The position numbers and the translations under genes are program-made. Under the pieces are notes generated by a model. That model saw only the letters and a list, made by a program, of their open reading frames with translations. It ran no database searches and was not told the DNA's origin. From Trachythela sp. YZ-2020 (taxonomy: Eukaryota; Cnidaria; Anthozoa; Malacalcyonacea; Clavulariidae): 64,000 nucleotides of DNA. The stretch is taken from NCBI GenBank assembly GCA_016169945.1, contig JADLSH010000256.1:372001-436000 (forward strand). Direction: 5' to 3'. Each line of letters begins with the position of its first letter. The stretch's first letter is position 1. Shown one piece after another: positions 11,125-20,786 of this stretch.

Positions 11125-11515
11125 TGGTGGTAATGATAGTAATGGTGATGATGATGGTGGTGATGATGAATTGCAATGGTGATGGCGATGGTGATGATAA
11201 TGACGATGGTTAAAATGATGGTGATGGGGATGGTGATAATGATGATGGCGATGGTGATAAGGATGATGTTGGCGATGGCGATGATGATGATGCCGATGAT
11301 GATGATGATGATGATGATGATGACGATGATAATGATAAAGATGATGATGATGATCGTGATGATGATGGTTATGATGACGGGGATGATGAAAGTGGTTGTC
11401 ATTATAGTGAAGATGACGATCGTGATGATGATAATGATAAGGTGATGTAGGAGGTGATGGTGATAGTGATGATGACGATGATGAGTATGATGGCAATGGT
11501 GGTGATCTATCTAAT
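11125..11515 (+). repeat. GAT/GATGGT microsatellite
   Basis: About 390 bp of imperfect GAT, GGT and GAC trinucleotide repeats. It gives long artificial frames on both strands (poly-His, poly-Met, poly-Ile) that should not be read as genes. It starts some 50 bp past the TRPA exon donor at 11566. Confidence 0.95.
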
Positions 11516-11565
11516 GCTAGACGATGTTACTTCAAAATTAAGAATTCACCAATCATTCGATATAC

Positions 11566-11789
11566 CTGAACAAACTCTTTGAGGATATTGATCAATGTTA
11601 CAATGACGATGACAGTTGTCGCAGCAACTGCTCCGGCCTTGTCAGGTCTTACGATAGGTCCGGGCTGGCCTGTCTGAGCCACGGTTCCATTATGTGTTCC
11701 TTGTTCCAGAAAGTTAAACGTTGTCAGTTCACTGATCTCAGAATTAGACTGGATTGAGCCATGACAAAAATCCCACATGTCACAAACCC
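11566..11789 (-). CDS. TRPA-like channel exon with transmembrane segment S2
   Basis: Begins after AG at 11790-11791 and ends at CAG|GTATAT (11566/11565). Phase 1 in, phase 0 out, matching the ACG|G end of the 31813-32040 exon. Encodes a Cys-bearing S1-S2 extracellular loop (CDMWDFCHGS, then a QTGQPGPIV stretch), a charged turn, then a hydrophobic helix of about 20 residues (AVAATTVIVIVTLINIL) followed by KEFVQ. In TRPA channels S2 is likewise followed by a KE-rich segment ending in Q. The exon is 20 kb from its upstream neighbour. Downstream exons (S3 to S6, pore) were not found. The phase match and hydrophobic profile support it; the acceptor has a weak pyrimidine tract. Confidence 0.65.
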
Positions 11790-11923
11790 CTCCGACAAAA
11801 ACCCCAACAACAAGTATGTATATATATATATATATATATGAGCGTGCTTGGGTTCACGAAATGACAAAGAGTGCTCGATATCATATAGATGGAGCAAATA
11901 TAGTCTTCGTTTAGTGGTCCTCG

Positions 11924-11964
11924 CCACTTGATGATCGTTTATTGCGTGAAACAGACTGTTGTGG
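11924..11964 (+). ncRNA. Decayed hammerhead ribozyme (PLE-associated)
   Basis: Stem I CCAC/GUGG brackets a core with UUGAUGA (consensus CUGAUGA, first C lost) and GAAAC. Stem III is ACAG-A-CUGU with U as cleavage-site base. The mutated core C probably abolishes cleavage. A sister copy with more damage is at 15259-15299. Confidence 0.5.
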
Positions 11965-11981
11965 TTAGAGCTCAGCAACTG

Positions 11982-12120
11982 GACTCTGTAGCTCAGTTGG
12001 TTAGAGTGCTGCACCGGAATCGCAGGGCCGCAGGTTCGATTCCTGCCAGAGGGCCTAAAACTGCTCATGGCTATGACTAAAAATTTATATAAATTTTCTT
12101 TCGAATATTCCATCCACAAA
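11982..12120 (+). mobile_element. tRNA-derived SINE
   Basis: The head at 11982-12054 looks like a tRNA: box A TAGCTCAGTTGGTTAGAG, a CTGC...CGCAG anticodon stem, and box B GGTTCGATTCC inside a GCAGG/CCTGC T-arm. Only five of seven acceptor pairs form, position 33 is C not T, and there is a non-tRNA tail of about 65 bp. Copies in the window at 56252-56410 and 56514-56725 show that it is a SINE, not a functional tRNA. Confidence 0.8.
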
Positions 12121-12210
12121 CACCATAAACTCTAGCTAATGGGTACCTTGAGGTAAGCGAAAACTATACATATATTTATATAAAAATTTGTATATACATA
12201 TATAAATATA

Positions 12211-12247
<37 letters not shown>

Positions 12248-12312
12248 TTATTTATATCTTTATATATATATTTATTTATATCTTTATATGTAATATATAC
12301 AAACCGCACAAG

Positions 12313-12572
12313 AGGTCTTTATCAGATTTAAAACATCGAGGCGCAGCCGAGTGTTTTAGATCTGATAAAGGTCGAACTGTAAGGTTTGTATATGACTTCT
12401 AAAATGACTCGTTTTGTACGGTCACTGGCGTTGGAATTTTGAAGATTGATGTTATCTACGCTGTAAAAATTGAAGGAGAAAATTTGAGCAAGTCTATATC
12501 AAATATATAGATCCGCTACGGGTCATGAGTTTCCTTTGTATTTTGCCTATGAATAAATTAATGAATTTTAGA
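12313..12572 (+). repeat. 260-bp direct repeat, copy 1
   Basis: About 97% like 14466-14721. Contains a hairpin with arms around TCTTTATCAGAT / ATCTGATAAAGG and a GAGGCGCAGCCGAG loop. The two copies flank the PLE body, so they may be PLE terminal repeats. Confidence 0.8.
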
Positions 12573-12654
12573 AATTTATATCTATAATTTGCTATAATTT
12601 TGGCTTAATCTATAAATTGCTTAATCTATAATTTGTTCTAGCTATATGTTGTCG

Positions 12655-12745
12655 AGCACTCTTTGCGTTTCGTAGACCTAAACCTACACGTATATATATA
12701 TATATATACGTGTAGGTTTAGGTCTACGAAACGCAAAGAGTCGAA
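12655..12745. repeat. Palindrome of two PLE ends around (TA)n
   Basis: Arms CTCTTTGCGTTTCGTAGACC and onward, about 34 bp, are perfect inverted copies around a (TA)n centre. The right arm is the end of the PLE on its right (same sequence at 28096-28130). The left arm is a second, inverted PLE end. Confidence 0.9.
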
Positions 12746-12787
12746 CATATAGTTAGAGCAAATTATAGATTTTCGCTTACCTCAAAA

Positions 12788-12841
12788 CTTGTCTGCAACA
12801 GGCTGTTTCATCTGTAAAAGAATCATCAGGCAGTTTACAAG
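12788..12841 (-). ncRNA. Hammerhead ribozyme, PLE-1
   Basis: On the minus strand: stem I outer CUUGU and inner CUGC, core CUGAUGA, a weak stem II, GAA, stem III ACA-GCC-UGU, cleavage-site U, then stem I partners GCAG and ACAAG. Both halves of stem I pair perfectly around a small internal loop. Predicted cleavage is between 12797 and 12796. It lies just past the GIY-YIG end of the PLE frame. Hammerheads are an established feature of PLEs. A second copy is at 28189-28241. Confidence 0.75.
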
Positions 12842-12860
12842 TATCGAAAGAAATGACCGC

Positions 12861-14409
12861 TTATATGCTTCCTGCCGGGGCGTGGGGGTGTGTGTGGGAG
12901 ACAATGTGTGCATGCATGGCTTTGTTTGCGTTGTTTACGCGAAATTTATTACGATGACGACATCGTGAAATTATTTCAGCTCTTTTGTTGAGTAAACAAT
13001 CCTTGTTTTTTTCTTTCAAAATACAAAATTTTTCTTCTAAACATAAATTGTATCGTTTTGATCCTCCCGTATACGAAATAGAATGTTTTAAAATTTGCCA
13101 ATTAATACTGAAATCCTTATTGTTTTCTTTCAATGTCCAAATATATTTCGAAAGTTCCGTGTCATTTGCATGCTTTTTATGCTGAAAAGATTTAGTGTGG
13201 TTGGCCAATCGCTCTTTGAATGTGGTTGCAGTCATGCCAATGTAATTTTTGATCGTGTTTGTGTTGCTTACTGTGACTGTTGCTTTGTATACTATGTCCC
13301 TCTAGTCATGCATTGTTTTTGAAGCGGGCAAATGGTGTTTTTTCTACAACTGCAATTGGTAGTGTCCCTCTCCTGTGGCTTGTTATTTCTAGATATGCGT
13401 GCATTGTGTTTAGTGATTACTGACTTAATATTGTTCATGCAGCTATAGCTTACTTTAACTGTATTTCTATTAAAAAATTTTATGTAGCTTGTGGTGCAGT
13501 GGAAAATGCTTGTCAATTAGGCTAAGGAAATTACGTCCCATGTTTGTGCTAACACTCTTGCTAAATGGTGGGTTGAACCAAATGATGTTGCGTTGCCTAT
13601 TCCTGCGTTGTTTTGCGGTGTGTGCTGAGTGTAGCTAAGTTCATGATTAAAGTTGCTATGCCTAAGTGCGTTCTGATATATGGGTGCAGATTCCTGAAAA
13701 GTTTGCTCATCTGATGAAAGAAGTGCGATGCGCTTGTTAATTGATGCAGGTAGTTGCCTTGTGATGCTCGGTGGGTGATTAGAGTGCATATTTATGTATA
13801 GTGGATCGTCATTGGGCTTCCTATAGGGCCTATGTTTTCCATTGTTAAGGTCGAAAGTTACATCTAAAAAGTTTACAATGCGTAAATTTGATTCGGCAGT
13901 AATTTTAGGTCAAACTGCTCGAAAATTTTGTGGAGATCTTTTCTTGTTTTGTCTGCTAAACGTGCTGATTTACTTTTTATAATAGCCAAACCGTCATCTC
14001 TATATAGGCCGATGCTTTCTTTGCCAAATTTCTTACTCAGGTGGTTTAAAATGAAAAGGCCTACTAACTCACAAATTTCCGCGCCGTCGAAACTGCCCAT
14101 GCTAACGTCAAACAAACTATGGCTATCTTTTTTTATCCATGAAATTCCGGTATTGAAAAGGAGAGATTTTCTAGCGTGTTTTATTATTGAAATATCGTTT
14201 TCAGGTATAGTAGTCAAATTTGAAGCCCAAGATAAAGCTTGGTCCAATAGTTTTTCAGAAATAGATGGGTAGAAATCGACAATGTCAAACGAAATAAAAC
14301 TGTGTCTGTCCTTATCTTTTATATTGCCAAACCACTGAATAACCTGTTTTGTATTCCTCCATTGATTTAAATTCAGTTTTTCTCTCAAATTGAAATTAAT
14401 TTTGTCCAA
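12861..14409 (-). pseudogene. Penelope-like element PLE-1: reverse transcriptase plus GIY-YIG endonuclease
   Basis: Minus strand, several frames. 14409-13873: RT palm with FDIVDFYPSI (block A), GSFDGAEICELVGLFIL (block B) and YRDDG (block C). A frameshift near 13890 continues to 13517-13800 (thumb; DPLYINMHSNHPPS), then 13292-13516 with a C-x-C...CPLQ-x2-C cysteine patch, then 12861-13235 with GMTATTFKERLANH and ELSKYIW, the GIY-YIG nuclease. This order is diagnostic of endonuclease-bearing PLEs. The RT N-terminus is missing, and at least three frame breaks are seen. Function when alive: copying RNA into nicked DNA ends. Confidence 0.9.
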
Positions 14410-14465
14410 ATTAATTTTAATCCCGCTAAAAGCGAATCCGGAAAAATAAGCAAAAACAGCGCGAT

Positions 14466-14721
14466 AGGTCTTTATCTGATTTAAAACATCGAGGCGCAGC
14501 CGAGTGTTTTAGATCTGATAAAGGCCGAACTGCAAGGTTTGTATATGACTTCTAAAATGTCTCGTTTTGTACGCTCGCTGGCGTTCGGATTTTGAAGATT
14601 GATGTTATCTACGCTGTAAAAATTGAAGGAGAAATTTGAGCAAGTCTATATCAAATATATAGATCCGCTACGGGTCATGAGTTTCCTTTGTATTTTGCTT
14701 ATGAATAATTAATGAATTTTA
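14466..14721 (+). repeat. 260-bp direct repeat, copy 2
   Basis: Near-identical to 12313-12572. It lies upstream (minus sense) of the truncated PLE-1 RT and joins the older copy PLE-2 at its right. Confidence 0.8.
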
Positions 14722-15220
14722 GTGTCTGCATGTTGAAACTATTTCCGATCTTTTGTTCAGTAAAAATTGTTTGTCTTCTTTCATGATACATAGTTTTTCC
14801 TCCAAACATAAATTGCATATTTTTGATCCTCCCGTATACGAAACTGCATGCTTTATGATTGACCACGTTATGATAAAATCTTGTTTGTTTGTTTTCATTC
14901 AATTTCCAAATATATTTCGAAAGTTCTGTGTCATTTGAGTATTTTTTGTGTTGAAAAGATTTACGGTGTCGCTCTTAAAATGTGCTTGCAGTCATGCCAA
15001 TGTAGTGTATTGCGGTGACAGTTGCCTTGTATAATATGTCCTTGGTCGTGCATTGTTTCTGAAGTTGGCATGTCTTCTCATCTCTGCAATTGTAACTGAT
15101 TGTAACTGGTTTTCCCTAATTATGCGTGCATTGTGCCTAGTGATTATGGACTTGACATTGTTCATGCAACTATATAGCTTACCTTAACTGTGTTCCTGTT
15201 AACGCCCACGTTTCGACCAA
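14699..15220 (-). pseudogene. PLE-2, decayed GIY-YIG end
   Basis: Parallels the 12985-13450 part of PLE-1: a cysteine-patch region, a TFKER-like region and the QFMFGGKTMYHERR segment matching CLEEKFCILKEKNKD of PLE-1. It diverges strongly and has many stops. It is an older, independent insertion. Confidence 0.65.
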
Positions 15221-15258
15221 TACTATTTAAGAATGGAAAGTCTTTTCGAAATTCCTCG

Positions 15259-15299
15259 CCACTGGATAATCGCTTATTGCGTGAAACATGCTGTGGTGG
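15259..15299 (+). ncRNA. Hammerhead relic
   Basis: Sister of 11924-11964: CCAC/GTGG stem I and GTGAAACA are kept, but the core reads TGGATAA and the cleavage-site base is G. Almost certainly inactive. Downstream follows the GAGGTAAGCAAAAGCTATA block and the GAGCACTC box. Confidence 0.4.
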
Positions 15300-15344
15300 A
15301 TACCTTGAGGTAAGCAAAAGCTATAAATTTGCTCTATCTATATG

Positions 15345-15354
15345 ATATCGAGCA

Positions 15355-15410
<56 letters not shown>

Positions 15411-15412
15411 CA
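15345..15412. repeat. (TC)n/(TA)n microsatellite at PLE end
   Basis: TCTCTC run followed by TATATA, placed right after a GAGCACTC box. The same order is seen at other PLE ends here. Confidence 0.85.
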
Positions 15413-15503
15413 AGTTTGGTTTGTTTTTAGTAGAACAAAGAGTGCTCAACACTATTTGAAAGTAGAGCAAATTTATTTATTGTTTCTATCTTAAAGTAAA
15501 GCC

Positions 15504-15556
15504 GTCGCTACATGTGTTTCACGTCTAACTAAAAAGTAAGACGATCTTCAGGCGAC
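15504..15556 (-). ncRNA. Hammerhead ribozyme, third family
   Basis: Minus strand: stem I GUCGC / GCGAC pairs perfectly; core CUGAAGA; stem II built on CGUCU / AGACG with an extended loop; GAA; stem III ACA-CA-UGU; cleavage-site A. Predicted cut between 15509 and 15508. All fixed core bases are present. A degenerate inverted copy follows at about 15605-15665, with a near-perfect palindrome (TTTACACTGATTCAG arms) between them. Confidence 0.75.
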
Positions 15557-15776
15557 TAAATTTACACTGATTCAGTTCAAATCAATTTGAACTGAATCAA
15601 GTGTAAATGATCGCCTAATCGTCTTACTAGACGAGACAAAACATTGTAACGATTTTACTTTAAGATAGAAACAATAAATATATATATATATATATATATA
15701 TATCGAAATTATCGATATTGGAATCAAATATGAATAGAGTACTCAATACCAACGTGGAGCGAATATATATATATAT

Positions 15777-15990
15777 AAAAGCTCACTTCCCTTGTGGTCG
15801 TTTGAGCACTCTGGCCCCAAGACACTTCACGCATGTCTGGATGCGCATGTGTCTGAGTATTGTACCACATGCGTTTGGTGAGGGCAAGAGTATGGTGTAT
15901 AAATACGAAGTCACTCGCATCTAGACTGCGTTACAAGCTGTACTGACGAGCCGTTGAACGGCGAAACATGCATGTCTGCAGATTTGACTA
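15777..15990 (+). mobile_element. Retrozyme-like hammerhead repeat, copy 1
   Basis: Matches 18867-19094 and, inverted, 27719-27969. Starts at AAAAGCTCACTTCCC, has the GAGCACTC box, and ends with the hammerhead and (TA)n. It is 5'-incomplete relative to the 251-bp unit. No protein is encoded; the plus frame 15718-15924 is incidental. Confidence 0.75.
15938..15981 (+). ncRNA. Hammerhead ribozyme, type I, short stem III
   Basis: Stem I CUGUA / UGCAG (one G-U pair); core CUGACGA; stem II GCCGU-UGA-ACGGC; GAAAC; stem III from palindromic CAUGCAUG; cleavage triplet GUC at 15974-15976. Stem III is so short that cleavage likely works best as a dimer, as reported for short type I hammerheads of retrozymes and PLEs. 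Confidence 0.85.
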
Positions 15991-16002
15991 TATATATATA
16001 TG

Positions 16003-16035
<33 letters not shown>
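16003..16035 (-). repeat. (AAT)n tail of LINE K
   Basis: About ten AAT/TAA units at the 3' end (minus sense) of LINE K, used here to place the element border. Confidence 0.85.
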
Positions 16036-16379
16036 AAGTCTTTATTGAAATACTCAAAGCAAACGTCTGAGTTTACATGTGAGAATATATACTACAATAT
16101 GGTTATTACAAAATTATTTACATCAATTATAAAATTACAAATGTTATAATATATAAAAATATGAACAGTTTATATAAAATTGAAAAGACATCTATTTATA
16201 AAAGCGTTTTTAAACCTCTCAGTTTTAACAATAGGTAGTTCAAAGTCATGACCTCTCCGTCTTAGAGGTCGATTTATCTTGTTAGGTAAAAGGATGTGTA
16301 AACCATTATTATCATCACTTCGATATTATTGCTTTAAAATCTGATCGGTTGCTGGTATACCCGTTTCTGTGAGCACGAT

Positions 16380-18790
16380 TTATAAACTTATCAATCTGAC
16401 TTGCATATTTGTGTAAGATGCTCCGCCCCAAACTTCAACTGCAAAGGTGAAAAGGGAGATTACAAGACTTATGAAAAGAAGATCTAATTGTTGCGTAGAG
16501 AACCCATAATGTTTACAGACTCTTAAAATATACATTCTACTACTAGCTTTCTTCATCAGTTCTTCGAAATGTTTATCCCATTTTCCTGGTATTTCTTCAA
16601 TTGTGACACCCAGTATTTTGAGCCAATCTTTTCGTATTACGAATGGAATGTGGTCCGGTAAGGGAGCAGAAACTCTTCCGCGAACAATTATTTCATAAGT
16701 TTTCTTCATATTTAAAGACATTCTATTTTCGTTTGACCATAGTTTCATATTTTCCACTTCATCTCCAGCTGAATCTTCGTGGTCATAAACTGGTGCTATT
16801 ATTGTAACATCATCGGCAAATTTAGATAAGTCATTAGAGGGATTCACCGCCTTGATAGCATTGACCATTATAGAAAACATTACAGGTCCTAGTACAGTCC
16901 CCTGAAGTACGCCACGATTAATGTCTAAAAATTCAGTTGAGACGCCATCAACTTTTACTCTCTGTTTACGGTTTTTCAGGAAATCAATCATCCAGTTTAT
17001 AATATATGGATTAATAGGTATTTTCTTGATTTTATTAAATAGAATGTCATGAGGGACACTGTCAAATGCCTTACTAAAGTCAAATGAGATTACTCTAACT
17101 GATTTAGCACCTTCGTCAAGACATTTTAACCACATATGTTGATTTTTTATTAGAGCCATGGTAGAATTGTGCCCCTTTTTATAAGCAAACTGATCGGCCC
17201 CAATATAATTATACACAGCATCAGCGACTTCACTTTCATAAACACATCTCTCAAACAGGCGCATAATAATATCTGTTAATGAGATAGGTTTAAGTTGGGT
17301 ACAGGAATTGATTGAGTTTTCTTTTGGGCTTGGTATCACATCAGCTCTTTTCCAAACATTCGGAATCTTCCCACTCTTCAGAGAAGTATTAAATATTCTC
17401 GTTATAACAGGAGTCAATGTCACCGCATACGTCTTCCAAAACCAATACGGTAAATCATCTGGACCTGAAGTTGTGCGTTTCAATTTCCGCAAAAAATTAT
17501 ACACCGTGTCTAATGAGAGCGAGGGAATTCTAGTGTTCATAGGAATCAACAGCAACTGGGGAGCAGAATAATTGGAGTCATTATTTATACCTTGAAAGTA
17601 GGTGTTTATTACACTTGGCTCTATTATAGAACTAACCGGTAAAGTGTTTCCTTTTCTTCCAGTCATACTGTTGACTCTACTCCACCATTTCTTAGATCCA
17701 TTTTTCTCGTTTTTAACTGCGTTAACTTGATTGGAGTGGATAAGACGATTAATTTGATTTTGTAACCGAATAAGTGTCTCTTCATCATTTTTTCTTACAG
17801 CTTTATTTCTCTTTTTTAACAGATGTTTAACAAGCGGAGACATAAACGGCGGGTCACGCGATGATGATCGAACTTTGATTAGTGGAAAACAAGTCTCGAA
17901 TTTAGGCCATAGAGTTTCATAAAGCTGGGTAGTCATCACATCAGAGGAAAGATCATCGTTTAATATTCTAGTCTAGTCAACAGAGTCTAAATCACTGAAC
18001 ATATTCTGCTTTCTATGGTCTCGGACATCTCTGAAGAATAAATCTGTTCTATCTGCTTTTATAGCATCTTTCGGAAATGTGATAATGATATTATGATCAG
18101 ATCTCAATAAGCCTTTTCTCACTTGTACTTTTTTCCAATAGTGCGAAACATTAGTTACGAAAACATCTGGGATATCATTGCATCTCGTAGGTGATTTGAC
18201 CATTTGGATAAGGGATTGCTGACTAAGTAGATCATAAATATTTAATTTGTTTATATCACCAGCAATGATTATGTTCATATTTGGATCACGCAACAATATT
18301 TGCTCACAAGAATCAATCAAATATTCTACTAAGTCTTTGGCATCATAACTATTATCAGGAGGATGGTAAATTGCTGCAACACTGAATATAGAGTTTTTAG
18401 TTATTATTTTCACCCAAAGACATTCAAACCTATTATCTGCGTCTAATATGTTTTCCATTTTCCAATCGTTCCTACAGAGTATCGTTACTCCACCTCCACG
18501 TATGTCCTGCCGATCTTTCCTGGCGATACAGTACTCAGGAGGGCAAATCAGTGAACTAGGTATAGCTGAATGGAGCCACGTTTCAGATATAAAACAGAGA
18601 TCAATATTGTTACTATTAAGTTCAGCGTAGAGTGCAGGATAAGCATCCGGCTTAGCTAGCGACCTATAGCATTCAGCACCAAACATTTGGGAATTTGTCT
18701 AGGCTTGCTGGCTTCACGCCCTATAATATTAACTTTAGTTAGGTTTCTGCAGGCATAGCGTCGTTTAGGTTTATCCGCTGAAAATTGTCT
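16380..18790 (-). pseudogene. LINE K: endonuclease and reverse transcriptase
   Basis: Minus strand. About 18660-18790 encodes a KRRYACRNL...PKCLVLNA lead, in another frame. 17973-18686 is the endonuclease (CFISETWL, GGGVTILCR, NIIIAGDINKL, RSDHNI). A stop and short gap separate it from 16380-17939: KKWWSRVNSMTGRK linker, then RT with ISFDFSKAFDSVPHD (block A), GVLQGTVLGPVMF (block B; usual GVPQG) and FADDVT (block C). Domain order and the WW...NxMTG linker resemble LINE F. Only two clear breaks, so the copy is fairly young. The (AAT)n tail at 16003 marks its 3' end. Confidence 0.85.
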
Positions 18791-18866
18791 AGATGATATA
18801 CGTACATATATATATTTGACTATATATGCTCCTTCACTTGTGTTGTTGAGCACTCTGTGAGGTTAA

Positions 18867-19094
18867 TTGGTGGCTAATAAGCTATAATGCAAAAGCTCAC
18901 TTCCCTTGTGGTCGTTTGAGCACTCTGGCCCCAAGACACTTCACGCATATCTGGATGCGCATGTGTCTGAGTATTGTACCACATGCGCTTGGTAGAGCAA
19001 GCGTATGGTGTATAAATACGAAGTCACTCGCATCTAGATTGCGTTACAAGCTGCACTGACGAGCCGTTGAACGGCGAAACATGCATGTCTGCAG
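18867..19094 (+). mobile_element. Retrozyme-like hammerhead repeat, copy 2
   Basis: Carries the complete non-(TA) part of the 251-bp unit, from GGTGGCTAATAAGC to the hammerhead. Sits directly upstream of a long (TA)n at 19105-19145. Confidence 0.75.
19051..19094 (+). ncRNA. Hammerhead ribozyme, type I, intact stem I
   Basis: Same family as 15938-15981 but with fully paired stem I, CUGCA / UGCAG. Core CUGACGA, stem II GCCGU/ACGGC, GAAAC, cleavage after GUC (19087-19089). Confidence 0.88.
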
Positions 19095-19101
19095 ATTTGA
19101 C

Positions 19102-19147
<46 letters not shown>

Positions 19148-19149
19148 AT

Positions 19150-19675
19150 GTGTGACAAGGAACAAAAATCGCGTCGGCCTCTCGGATATGCATTTATAAA
19201 TGAGACAAAATAAAGGCCACGACTAAAAGAAATTTTAAGTCAATTTATTAAATTTTCGACTGGATGTAACAGTCTTCGTCAGGAAGTAAATACAAGCTAA
19301 TCCAAGGCTGTTATATATCCTAGTATAAACTAATTTAAATTACTAATTATAAGATGTTAAAACTAATTGCATTACTAGTATTGTTGCACGAAATCATGAT
19401 GGCAGTTAAGTCCCCTCTGGCTAGTCAACAAAGTGCCAATCCAGAAATTATCACATTCCCATAGAGTGTCATGTCTTTCAGTCTTTGATCCCGACTTTAA
19501 TCACACATAAAGCGTAAGCGGAGAACGTGTGCCATTGTTAATACTTTTTTCGATTGTCATCCAAGCTGATCACTCGACTTTAAAATTTATGTTGATTGAT
19601 CAAAGACATCACAATCCATGAGACTTGGATTAGCTTGTAACTTAAATTGCTTTTAGTCGTGGCTATTTTTTTCTA

Positions 19676-19680
<5 letters not shown>
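19150..19680. repeat. Inverted pair of PLE-like ends between (TA)n tracts
   Basis: GGCCACGACTAAAAG at about 19215 and CTTTTAGTCGTGGC at about 19652 are inverted, as are ACAAGCTAATCCAAGG (19292) and TTGGATTAGCTTGTAAC (19626). (TA)n lies on both outer sides. A hammerhead-like core sits at 19243-19285. No coding sequence was seen. Confidence 0.65.
19243..19285 (-). ncRNA. Possible decayed hammerhead
   Basis: Minus strand has CUGACGA, stem II GACUG/CAGUC and GAAAA, in the right order. Stem III would be AAUUUA/UAAAUU, but the cleavage-site base would be G, and stem I pairs poorly. Probably inactive. Confidence 0.35.
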
Positions 19681-19714
<34 letters not shown>

Positions 19715-19794
19715 GTTGTGATAAGTTCACTCGGTAATATGATAGGAAGAAATGTTCTTCGAGTGAATTATTCCAAACCGCGTAAGCAGAAAAT

Positions 19795-19888
19795 ACTGCT
19801 TGCCGTGTCTGGGATTCGCACCCGCGAATTCGAACCCGCGAACCCGCGTGGCTGGGATTCGAACCTACTGAGCTACACGGTCAAGTCC
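19795..19888 (-). mobile_element. tRNA-like SINE relic
   Basis: Minus strand carries GTGTAGCTCAGTAGGTTCGA, an A-box-like start, with duplicated GGGTTCGAAT-type B-box sequence. It is too rearranged to be a working tRNA. Confidence 0.45.
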
Positions 19889-20786
19889 GATAATGGCCTG
19901 GGATTTATTAATTATATAATTTTGTGTCCGCTACAATTTTCACGCCCCTTTGGTTTTTGTACAAATGTTTTAGCTTTTTGCAGTAAAATATCGTTGTTTT
20001 GATATTTGCGATATATTTTGTCGACTTTTAACCATTTATTTGAACATGTACAAGTTGCATACGTTAATATCCTCGCCCATGAAAGGCAACAAACAAATAT
20101 TAAAACCTCGAGAAATGTGGGAAAAGATGATATTTGAAGCTGGATTTGATATGTAAATATTTCTACAATTTCACAGTTCACATATGAATATTTCGTGGAA
20201 AATTGTGCGTGGGTAATGATAAAATATACTCTGTTTGTTAAGACAATACCTCTTGCGTTATTTTACCCACGACTATGTGCTGAAACAAGCCTGGCACTCT
20301 AGCCCGACAGTGTCAAACCAGAAGTGTGCAACAATAACAGGATTTTTTAATACTTAACTCAGTGCTTCCTTCAAAGTAAAGGTGCAATTTGTATAGTGGT
20401 TAAAATTCCACCTCTTTACTTTCATAGTATTTAATGATGTTGTCGATTAGTTTTATGTTAGCCTTAATAATATAATTTCTTTGAATATGAACTTGCCATG
20501 CATTTTATAAATATTAGAATATCTTCATTCTCTGAAGAATCCTAATGACAGGGGCGAAACTACCAGGGGCAGTCGAACACACAGTTACAAATGTGTTAAA
20601 TAGAATGAAATCAACATGAAACTTTCAAATTAAACCATTACACCTAACACTTGTCGTCTTAGTTTATCAGTCTAGCTCAACTTTAGCCAAACTCTTCTTG
20701 TCGGCAAAAAAATAACACCCCTCAGGTTGTAATACCCAAAGAGTTGGCCTTGCGCGGGGACTGGTTTTCTATATAGACATGAAACC
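19889..20786. other. Intronic stretch, no gene recognised
   Basis: AT-rich. A weak hammerhead-like string (CTGAAGA ... GGGGCGAAAC) lies at 20535-20568 but stem I does not pair. No domain was seen in the short frames. Confidence 0.5.

Noticed and set aside
11052..11496. Long frames on both strands rich in His, Ile or Met
   Set aside because: They are translations of the GAT microsatellite; no start context, no domain. The same holds for 52856-53333 and 55038-55397.
11982..12054. A tRNA gene
   Set aside because: Acceptor stem mispairs, C at position 33, a long tail and further copies at 56334 and 56617 mark it as a SINE head.
12313..14721. LTR retrotransposon, because of the 260-bp direct repeats
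   Set aside because: No gag, protease, integrase or primer site between them; the content is PLE.
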